Source: RQOF01 sp964461135 (GTDB lineage Bacteria > Calditrichota > Calditrichia > RBG-13-44-9). Taken from it: a stretch of DNA of 5,015 bases. A program made the position numbers and the translations under genes. Under the pieces are notes generated by a model, which saw only the letters and a list, made by a program, of their open reading frames with translations, made no database searches and was not told where the DNA came from. The stretch lies in NCBI GenBank assembly GCA_964461135.1, contig CAYWTB010000155.1, positions 1 to 5,015 of the forward strand, in the 5' to 3' direction. Every line of letters starts with the position of its first letter. The stretch's first letter is position 1. Positions 1 through 5,015 of this stretch are shown here, piece after piece.

Positions 1-49
1 TTGAAGTTAGCTAGGGTAAAATCCTAAAAAATGCCTATAACTGTCGAAG

Positions 50-2023
50 ATGGGCGAAGCTATAGATGCTTATGCTGACAACGATGATATGGTAATAGTC
101 TTTGCCGCCGGGAATTATGGTAATGAGGGAACAATTGCCAATCCGGCAACCGGAAAAAATGTTATATCTGTTGGCGCGATAAGGTATTGTACAGATGATA
201 ATTTACATCAACCTCCATCTCAATTTAGAGAAATTGGTGGTCGTGCATCATATAGTAGCCAGGGACCAACCAGTGATGACTCAAGATTAAAGCCGGAAAT
301 TGTAGCGCCCGGTGGACAGCACTGGTACGATTATTTTTATTATAAAAATGGCGTAGTGTCAAATAATAATTCAAGCACGGAGGATGATGGATATGACAAT
401 TGGCCTACAAATTTTTGGTATACCAGGATATCCGGGACGAGTATGGCTGCCCCGCATGTTACGGGAGTATTGGCCAAAATGAAAGAATGGGCACCTGAAT
501 TACATTCTGAGATTATGAAAGCTAATCTTATAAATACAGCTATACCCATAAAGGCAAATTCATCAAATGGATTAGCTGGTTATGCCAATACTCAAGTCGG
601 CTATGGACTAGTGAATGGTTTTTCTATAACTGACTATTATTCGGGAGAATCCTCCCGTTTACTTTTTGCTGAAGGTTGGATCAACGAAAATGACAGTCCT
701 CTTTATGATGATTATTCTATCTCAGTTCCTGCAAGTGCGAAAAAATTGGCTGTGACGTTGGTCTATAATGACCAGGAAGGTGAAGAAAGTGATGGTGATG
801 CGTTGATTGATGACATGGATTTAATTTTAATTTCGCCTACGGGAACAACATATACTGGATGGACATATTTACCACCCGATTTGAATGAGTCACCTATTGA
901 AAAAATGGTAATTGAAAATCCACCAAGCGGTAATTGGACTGTCAGAGTACAATTCACTGATTCACCCGGATTTAATAATTTACTTATTTATGCAGAACAA
1001 CGCTATGGTCTAGTGGCTCATGCAATCCTTAAGGAACCTTCGTTGGACCTCAGCATTTCTCAAAATACTATCACTGTTAGTCCCAATGAGCACTTTATTC
1101 TACAGCCTACCGTTACCAATACAGGAGGTTATATTGCGACAGGCGTGACGATAAAAGTTGATGGCCCCCCTGTCTTTGGTGGTGAAAATGATTCCACCAA
1201 ATATACAGATAATTTAATGTTTGAGAATGCTTTGGTATCTCCTCAAATAAATATGGTTGCACCTTCAACTCCCGGAATTTATATCCTTACGGTAGAGGCA
1301 AATGGAATCAATAAAGAGTTTGATAATAGTTCATATCCCAAGACAGTTCAGGTTACTGTGAATGTTACCTCTGAAGTTTTTTGCAGTACAAAAATATTTT
1401 TAGAGGGTCCCTATAGTAATGGGGTGATGGACACCATTTTGTATTTGAAAAGCTATTTACCGTTGAACCAACCTTATGATGGCAATCCCTGGAATTACCC
1501 TGGCAGCGAGACGGTAACAACGATCCCTGCAAATGTGGTGGACTGGGTGCTATTTGAACTGCGGACAGGTGTAGCGGCATCGACGCAGATCAGCCAGCGG
1601 GCAGTTTTTCTAAAGAGCGATGGTTCGCTGGTGGATTTAGATGGAATAAGTCCGGTGAAGTTTTATGATGTTTCCGAAGGTGACTATTACCTGGTCGTTC
1701 ATCACCGTAATCATTTATCGGTTATGAGTTCAACTTTAGTACCTTTGAGTAATGAGAGTATATCATCATATGATTTCAGTACGGCAATCTCCCAATATTA
1801 CGGTACCGGAAGTGCCAAAGAAATATCTCCGGGTGTATGGGGGATGCACGGCGGCGAGGGGAATTATTCAGGTATCATAACCATTGCAGACCGCGATGCG
1901 GCGATATCGGAGCGTGATGCTGTGGGATATAATGACCGGGATTACAATTTATCGGGGATCGTGACTATCAGTGATGCGAACCTGTCACTGCTCAATCGTG
2001 ATGCCGCGACCGAGGTACCCTAA
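50..2023 (+). CDS. Subtilisin-like (S8, KP-43-type) serine protease, N-terminally truncated, with dockerin-like C-terminus
   Basis: This is a secreted serine endopeptidase of family S8 lacking the front of its catalytic domain. The 657 visible residues begin just before the oxyanion-hole motif AAGNYG (Asn22). The catalytic Ser131 lies in GTSMAAPHVTG, and APG and VGYGLVN motifs are also present. Residues about 200-326, including DDMDLILISPTGT, resemble the C-terminal jelly roll of KP-43 proteases. Residues 333-440 look like a CARDB/Ig-like domain. Residues 445-600 form a conserved accessory module (FLEGPY, WNYPGSE, VDWVLFELR). Residues 601-657 are a duplicated dockerin-like segment. The catalytic Asp and His, signal peptide and propeptide are absent. 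The frame upstream has stops at positions 2, 8, 17 and 38, so the ATG at 50 is only the first Met after the break, not a likely native start; homology may reach back to about 41. There is no T9SS sorting domain of its own. It is followed after 14 bases by the cohesin-like gene and is probably co-transcribed with it. As it stands it should be proteolytically inactive. Confidence 0.88.
   Translation: MGEAIDAYADNDDMVIVFAAGNYGNEGTIANPATGKNVISVGAIRYCTDDNLHQPPSQFREIGGRASYSSQGPTSDDSRLKPEIVAPGGQHWYDYFYYKNGVVSNNNSSTEDDGYDNWPTNFWYTRISGTSMAAPHVTGVLAKMKEWAPELHSEIMKANLINTAIPIKANSSNGLAGYANTQVGYGLVNGFSITDYYSGESSRLLFAEGWINENDSPLYDDYSISVPASAKKLAVTLVYNDQEGEESDGDALIDDMDLILISPTGTTYTGWTYLPPDLNESPIEKMVIENPPSGNWTVRVQFTDSPGFNNLLIYAEQRYGLVAHAILKEPSLDLSISQNTITVSPNEHFILQPTVTNTGGYIATGVTIKVDGPPVFGGENDSTKYTDNLMFENALVSPQINMVAPSTPGIYILTVEANGINKEFDNSSYPKTVQVTVNVTSEVFCSTKIFLEGPYSNGVMDTILYLKSYLPLNQPYDGNPWNYPGSETVTTIPANVVDWVLFELRTGVAASTQISQRAVFLKSDGSLVDLDGISPVKFYDVSEGDYYLVVHHRNHLSVMSSTLVPLSNESISSYDFSTAISQYYGTGSAKEISPGVWGMHGGEGNYSGIITIADRDAAISERDAVGYNDRDYNLSGIVTISDANLSLLNRDAATEVP
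1850..2020 (+). other. Dockerin-like duplicated calcium-binding segment of the protease
   Basis: The last 57 residues of the protease hold two loops 28 residues apart that fit the dockerin/EF-hand pattern D-x-N-x-D/S-G-x-I/V-x-x-x-D. The first is E603, N605, S607, G608, D614 and the second is D631, N633, S635, G636, D642. Each is followed by a short helix-like stretch with Leu/Ile/Ala and an RDA motif. Ser at the fifth position and Glu at the first position of loop 1 depart from the consensus. Dockerins are known to bind cohesin domains; that this one binds the product of the next gene is inference. Confidence 0.7.
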
Positions 2024-2037
2024 CTGATAAGAAAACC

Positions 2038-2847
2038 ATGAGGTTGGTAAAGCTACTGTGTCTTTTGATCTTTATTTTGCCCCTGGAGTTGTTGGGGGAG
2101 ACCCTGGATGTGAACATCGGGAACCCGCGGGTGGAGTCGGACAGTTTTAAATTTGAGATCCAGATAAAGCGGACCGATGCCTGGGATATTGGATTGGGGA
2201 ATTGTGATTTTTATTTTAACAACAACAGTTTGGCCTTTGCGGGAGATCCGGAGCTGTCCAACGTCCATCCGGAGATCACCGAACGTCCCCAGGATTTTGA
2301 TTTAATCGTTCAGATCAATGGTGGGCAGCTGCAGGTCAAATTGACCTATACTCCCGCGACGTTTGCCTGGAATCCGGCGTTGGATGTCTATGAAGATCTG
2401 TGCACGGTGCAGTGGAAAATAGGCAATCCGGCATTGAGTTCGGGAGTAAGCTGGGATGAGACCAACTCGGGATTCAATGATGGGGATGGAAAGACCATTG
2501 ATCCAACCTATATGGGGACAGGGGATATCTCCCTTCCGGCGCAGCTATCGACATTAATTTCTCCTGACATTCCCAAAAGTTTCAAGCTGCATCAGAACTA
2601 TCCCAATCCCTTTAATCCATCCACCCGGATTCGCTTTGATGTACCGCGGGTGAAGGAGGGCCAGCTGAAGACCAGCCTGGTGATCTATAGCGCACTGGGA
2701 CAGGTGGTGCGGGAGCTATATGCGGGTGATATAAGTGCGGGCAGTTTTGAGGTGGAATGGAATGGCCGGAGCAATCTGGGAACTCTGGTACCCAGCGGTT
2801 TCTTTTTCGCCATCTTCCGGGCGGAGAGGTATCAGCAAAGCATATAG
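2038..2847 (+). CDS. Secreted cohesin-like protein with T9SS type A C-terminal sorting domain, cut by a premature TAG
   Basis: The 269-residue product starts with a clear signal peptide: MRLVK, then a hydrophobic run to about residue 20 (cleavage near LLG/ET). Residues 22-165 are a beta-rich region (LDVNIGNPRVES, LGNCDFYFNNNSLAF, LCTVQWKIGNP) like the cohesin/carbohydrate-binding-type sandwiches of FCB secreted proteins; this domain call is tentative. Residues 180-269 are a typical T9SS sorting domain: NYPNPFNPSTRIRFDVP, then VIYSALGQVVREL, SAGSFEVEWNGR and VPSGFFFAIFRAERYQ. Such domains direct export through the outer membrane and surface attachment. The usual ending is a short Lys/Leu-rich motif, but here TAG at 2845-2847 follows YQQSI, and the frame then reads LILLK before TAA at 2863. 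No convincing Shine-Dalgarno sequence precedes the ATG, which is common in Bacteroidota. GC content is visibly higher than in the protease catalytic region. The partner is probably the dockerin-tailed protease just upstream. Confidence 0.85.
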   Translation: MRLVKLLCLLIFILPLELLGETLDVNIGNPRVESDSFKFEIQIKRTDAWDIGLGNCDFYFNNNSLAFAGDPELSNVHPEITERPQDFDLIVQINGGQLQVKLTYTPATFAWNPALDVYEDLCTVQWKIGNPALSSGVSWDETNSGFNDGDGKTIDPTYMGTGDISLPAQLSTLISPDIPKSFKLHQNYPNPFNPSTRIRFDVPRVKEGQLKTSLVIYSALGQVVRELYAGDISAGSFEVEWNGRSNLGTLVPSGFFFAIFRAERYQQSI

Positions 2848-2865
2848 CTGATCCTGTTGAAATAA
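2845..2865 (+). other. In-frame TAG followed by the missing sorting-domain tail
   Basis: Reading on in frame after the TAG gives Leu-Ile-Leu-Leu-Lys and then TAA at 2863-2865. With the TAG read as Lys (AAG, one base away) the protein would end YQQSIKLILLK, which fits the usual Lys/Leu-rich last strand of T9SS sorting domains. The TAG is therefore probably a nonsense mutation or a sequencing error in a gene whose intact form ran to 2865. Readthrough cannot be excluded but nothing here supports it. Confidence 0.7.
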
Positions 2866-2891
2866 GATAAGTAAAATTTTTATCTGTGCTT

Positions 2892-2923
2892 AAAGCGTAT
2901 CCCATTTCAGGATACGCTTTTTT
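2892..2923 (+). terminator. Rho-independent terminator after the cohesin-like gene
   Basis: A perfect 11-bp stem, AAAGCGTATCC (2892-2902) pairing with GGATACGCTTT (2910-2920), encloses a 7-base loop and runs into six T residues (2918-2923). It lies 26 bases after the second stop (TAA at 2863). It should end transcripts of the protease/cohesin-like pair and insulate the methyltransferase remnant downstream. Confidence 0.9.
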
Positions 2924-2931
2924 ATCTAATT

Positions 2932-3411
2932 CGGATTATAGAATTAAGAAATTTATTCAGATCAACTGGTTTTAAAATTCTTGATATTTATAATGCATAT
3001 AATGAACAATATTTACTGATAGAAGCTCAACCGATCGCCGGAATATCGAAAAAGGTATTTAGTATAGAAGAAAAACCTGAACGGTTGAAAAACTTAATTT
3101 ATAAGTTCACGATGGTAATTGAACAAAAAATAAAAGAGTGGAATCAACGTCTTGCTAAAATGCGATCAGAAAAAAAACGGGTTGTTTTATGGGAAGCCGG
3201 GTCTAAAGCTGTTGGATTTTTGAGCAGCCTGGATGATTATGATGGTATCGAGTCTGTGACAGATATTAATCCTCATCTCGCTGATCATTATCTTCAGGGC
3301 TTTGGGAAAAAAATTTTAAGTCCCCGGTTTCTAAAATCAGAGAAACCGGATGTTGTTATCATTATGAATGACGATAATTTTAATGGAAAAAAAATATGTT
3401 CTTTGAAATGA
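2932..3411 (+). pseudogene. C-terminal remnant of a SAM-dependent C-methyltransferase (Methyltransf_14-type domain)
   Basis: The reading frame is open from 2875 and carries recognisable protein from about 2932, so the first usable start (TTG at 3085) is not a real gene start. The text begins ELRNLFRSTGFKILDIYNAYNEQYLLIEA, the end of a class I methyltransferase fold, and continues into a C-methyltransferase C-terminal domain: VVLWEAGSKAVGFLSSL (where relatives have W-G-A-G-S-K), VTDINPHLADHYLQGFG, SPRFLKSEKPDVVIIMN. Full relatives are around 400 residues, have an N-terminal zinc-binding part and a SAM-binding domain, and often act on nucleotide-linked deoxysugars. Here the SAM-binding motif region is gone, leaving about 160 residues. 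The 3' end (NDDNFNGKKICSLK, then TGA) also diverges from the usual NPIYREEI-like ending, with a run of eight A bases nearby. No promoter is visible, and a strong terminator sits directly upstream. It is most likely non-functional. Confidence 0.75.
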
Positions 3412-3542
3412 ATATTTGTTGTGAAAATTACTCCCTTTAGGGTGATCTGATATTAATAACACACATCCTGGTGTAAATTTTTTTCTCAGTATCCCACATT
3501 CATAAATTTTAAGTTAACGGTCATGAGCTTTTAATCTGGCAG

Positions 3543-3550
3543 TATTTTTG
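3543..3550 (+). promoter_or_regulatory. Candidate Bacteroidota-type -7 promoter element
   Basis: TATTTTTG matches the TAnnTTTG -7 consensus of the Bacteroidota primary sigma factor. It lies about 60 bases before the ATG at 3611, which would put the transcript start near 3556-3560. No convincing TTG/TTTG -33 element is visible at the expected distance, and in AT-rich DNA the match could be chance. Confidence 0.35.
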
Positions 3551-3555
3551 CAATA

Positions 3556-3591
3556 TTTATTGTTCAGTACCTGTATTTTTTGAACAATAAA
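3556..3591. repeat. 11-bp perfect inverted repeat in the leader of the 3611 gene
   Basis: TTTATTGTTCA (3556-3566) is the exact reverse complement of TGAACAATAAA (3581-3591), with a 14-base spacer. It lies just after the candidate -7 element and 19 bases before the start codon. It could be a dimeric operator or a 5' leader hairpin. It is not followed by a T-tract, so it is not a normal terminator. Confidence 0.65.
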
Positions 3592-3610
3592 ATGAGAGAT
3601 GGTGTTTCAA

Positions 3611-5015
3611 ATGAAGAATTGTTTTTTAAGCAGTCTGATATTATTTTTTGTATTTACAATACATGCATTTTCTCAGAATACCATACATGGTCTTGAATTT
3701 CCATCTAACGGTGATTCGCCTTCCAATGCATTTGTAGCTTTTCAATTTGATGATCCGCAGGCGAATGGCCTTCCAATTTGGGGGACATCTGACAAGGGTA
3801 TAACATTGATCTGGGAATATTATCCGAAACAGCAAACAGGTTATTATGTTGTTTTTTGGTGGTCAAATAATGGTAATTTTAGTTGGGATAACGGATCCCC
3901 AAATAGTTATTGGGGATGCCTTCCCTATCCCACAAATTCAAGTTCTTCTGGAACTTCACATTATTGGTGTATTAGCGGTATGGAATATGGCGGAGATGAG
4001 ACGGTAACGCGTGCCGGAACTGAAGAAACGGTTATTAAAAATAATTGGTATCTGCAAGCATTTAGAATAAAGGTAAATGGTAACAATACTAAAACAGGTA
4101 TATTCTATTATGATCTTCCAGATACTTCAAATAGAAAAGTAATAGTACATAAATCACCATCCACTTTTGGCGAAAGTAATCCACCCTCGCCCGCATTTAC
4201 ATTCGGTGACTCTCCCTGGTATGCAGATTATCAACATGAACGGATGAGTGGAATATTGGGGAGGATCAAAATTATAGATTCGCTTTTGACAGGTGCGGAT
4301 ATGCTTACCGAAGCCGCAGATATGACTCAACTTGTTACTGGAGTTGCACAAAGAAAAATTTGGTGGGGGAAAAATAACTTTGAATCTGTGGATGATTTAA
4401 CCGATGATTATGGGACGGGTAGATCTTTTCATTGGGCGGGCCCAACAAAGGCTACCCGAGTCGAGATTAGTCCAGGTATTGGTACCGTGGCAACACCGAT
4501 GATCACTCCCAATGGTGGAACGTTTAGTGATTCAGTCTCGGTGTCATTAACCACAACTACTGCCGGGGCAGACATATATTTTACTTTGGATGGAAGCACA
4601 CCTACAACATCTTCGAATTTATATAACCCTCCATTTATCCTGACTAGTAGTGCAGTCGTTAAAGCAAAAGCTTTTGAAGATTGGTACACTCCCAGTGCGG
4701 TAGCTTCGGCTAGTTTTGTAATAAGTTTTGATACCGTGGCAACACCGATGATCACTCCCAATGGTGGGACGTTTAGTGATTCCGTCTCGGTGTCATTAAC
4801 CACAACTACCTCTGGAGCAGACATCTATTTTACTTTGGATGGAAGCATACCTACAACCTCTTCGAATTTATATAACCTTCCGTTTACACTGACCAGCAGT
4901 GCAGAGGTTAAAGCAAAAGCGTTTAAAGACTGGTACACTCCCAGTGCGGTGGCGTCGGCGACGCCGCGTTTCTTAGTTAATGACTCAGTTCATGAATTAA
5001 TTACACTACGTAGAC
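3611..5015 (+). CDS. Secreted modular protein: lectin-like N-terminal region plus two CHB_HEX-type repeats (3' end outside window)
   Basis: The frame is open from the ATG at 3611 to the window edge (468 codons plus one base). Residues 1-21 form a signal peptide (MKNCF, hydrophobic core, cleavage likely at AFS/Q). This supports the start, as does a weak purine-rich GAGAGATGG before it. Residues 25-285 are rich in Trp, Tyr, Asn and Gly. Features such as HERMSGILGRIKI followed by LTGADML suggest a concanavalin/LamG-like jelly roll, but I do not recognise a named family. Cys103 and Cys120 could form a disulfide. Residues 292-368 and 375-451 are two copies of a chitobiase/beta-hexosaminidase C-terminal-type domain (CHB_HEX_C_1): ATPMITPNGGTF, IYFTLDGSTPT, VKAKAF, SAVASA. 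These are common non-catalytic modules in secreted glycan-active and surface proteins. No catalytic domain is visible. A C-terminal sorting domain may lie beyond the edge. Probably extracellular or cell-surface; its specific role is unknown. Confidence 0.85.
   Translation, partial: MKNCFLSSLILFFVFTIHAFSQNTIHGLEFPSNGDSPSNAFVAFQFDDPQANGLPIWGTSDKGITLIWEYYPKQQTGYYVVFWWSNNGNFSWDNGSPNSYWGCLPYPTNSSSSGTSHYWCISGMEYGGDETVTRAGTEETVIKNNWYLQAFRIKVNGNNTKTGIFYYDLPDTSNRKVIVHKSPSTFGESNPPSPAFTFGDSPWYADYQHERMSGILGRIKIIDSLLTGADMLTEAADMTQLVTGVAQRKIWWGKNNFESVDDLTDDYGTGRSFHWAGPTKATRVEISPGIGTVATPMITPNGGTFSDSVSVSLTTTTAGADIYFTLDGSTPTTSSNLYNPPFILTSSAVVKAKAFEDWYTPSAVASASFVISFDTVATPMITPNGGTFSDSVSVSLTTTTSGADIYFTLDGSIPTTSSNLYNLPFTLTSSAEVKAKAFKDWYTPSAVASATPRFLVNDSVHELITLRR
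4483..4711 (+). repeat. Tandem intragenic repeat, copy 1 (CHB_HEX module)
   Basis: This 229-base copy recurs at an offset of exactly 249 bases (83 codons). By hand alignment the copies differ at 23 positions (about 90% identity) with no gaps. Only six of about 76 residues change, so most differences are silent. The next 20 bases (4712-4731) are a linker encoding SFVISFD, not clearly repeated. Confidence 0.9.
4732..4960 (+). repeat. Tandem intragenic repeat, copy 2 (CHB_HEX module)
   Basis: This is the second copy of the 229-base unit. Differences from copy 1 cluster in third codon positions. Amino-acid changes are A to S, T to I, P to L, I to T, V to E and E to K. After SAVASAT the sequence leaves the repeat (PRFLVNDSVHELI) and stays open to the edge. 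Confidence 0.9.

Larger units (their letters stand above)
3412..3610. other. Intergenic spacer, AT-rich, with candidate promoter and inverted repeat
   Basis: No open frame or RNA gene is recognisable in these 199 bases. The first part has only weak short palindromes. The last 70 bases hold a Bacteroidota-like -7 element and an 11-bp inverted repeat, both placed to serve the gene starting at 3611. Confidence 0.6.

Noticed and set aside
2845..2847. TAG as a reassigned sense codon
   Set aside because: It is a single instance. A one-base nonsense change or sequencing error is simpler, and no other gene here contains an internal TAG.
2612..2905. 97-residue reverse-strand open frame
   Set aside because: It lies opposite the conserved T9SS sorting domain and the terminator and has no recognisable protein features.
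3085..3411. A complete 108-residue gene starting at TTG 3085
   Set aside because: Clear methyltransferase homology continues upstream in the same frame to about 2932, so 3085 is an internal codon of a truncated gene.
3433..3442. CCCTTTAGGG palindrome
   Set aside because: It is a short 4-bp stem with a two-base loop, expected by chance and with no T-tract or partner motif.
3461..3484. Possible terminator: ACAC/GTGT hairpin followed by seven T bases
   Set aside because: The stem is only four base pairs with a three-base gap before the T-tract, too weak to call.
4429..4824. 131-residue reverse-strand open frame with an internal repeated sequence
   Set aside because: It is the antisense shadow of the tandem CHB_HEX repeats. 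The forward frame has a signal peptide and recognisable domains.
4483..4960. CRISPR-like or mobile-element repeat
   Set aside because: There are only two long copies, in frame within one protein and encoding a known domain type, with no spacers, terminal inverted repeats or transposase.

Overview
The window looks like DNA from a bacterium of the Fibrobacterota-Chlorobiota-Bacteroidota (FCB) group with a type IX secretion system (T9SS), perhaps from the Calditrichota/KSB1, Ignavibacteria or Marinimicrobia side. The main evidence is a C-terminal sorting domain with the NYPNPFNPST signature. Supporting points are weak or absent Shine-Dalgarno sequences, a TAnnTTTG-like -7 element, and secreted proteins built from beta-sandwich modules. 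The exact phylum cannot be fixed from these genes.

All genes are on the + strand. (1) 50-2023 is a KP-43-like subtilisin (S8) protease missing its N-terminal half. It keeps the oxyanion Asn and catalytic Ser, followed by a jelly-roll domain, a CARDB-like domain, a conserved accessory module and a duplicated dockerin-like calcium-binding tail. (2) Fourteen bases later, 2038-2847 encodes a small secreted protein with a cohesin-like beta-sandwich and a T9SS sorting domain, cut by an in-frame TAG just before the sorting domain's usual terminal residues. A strong intrinsic terminator (2892-2923) ends this pair. (3) Directly after the terminator lies a 5'-truncated remnant (about 2932-3411) of a SAM-dependent C-methyltransferase, holding mainly its C-terminal domain. 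(4) After a roughly 200-base spacer with a candidate promoter and an 11-bp inverted repeat, a new secreted protein starts at 3611 and runs off the right edge. It has a signal peptide, a lectin-like N-terminal region and two near-identical chitobiase/hexosaminidase C-terminal-type (CHB_HEX) repeats.

The most interesting idea is that the first two genes form a two-part surface-display unit. The protease has a dockerin-like tail but no sorting domain, while its neighbour has a cohesin-like domain plus a sorting domain, so the neighbour could carry or anchor the protease. Against a working system here, the protease lacks its N-terminal catalytic half, the sorting domain is cut by a stop, and the methyltransferase is a fragment. 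The locus may be decaying or rearranged, or the sequence may contain errors at these points.
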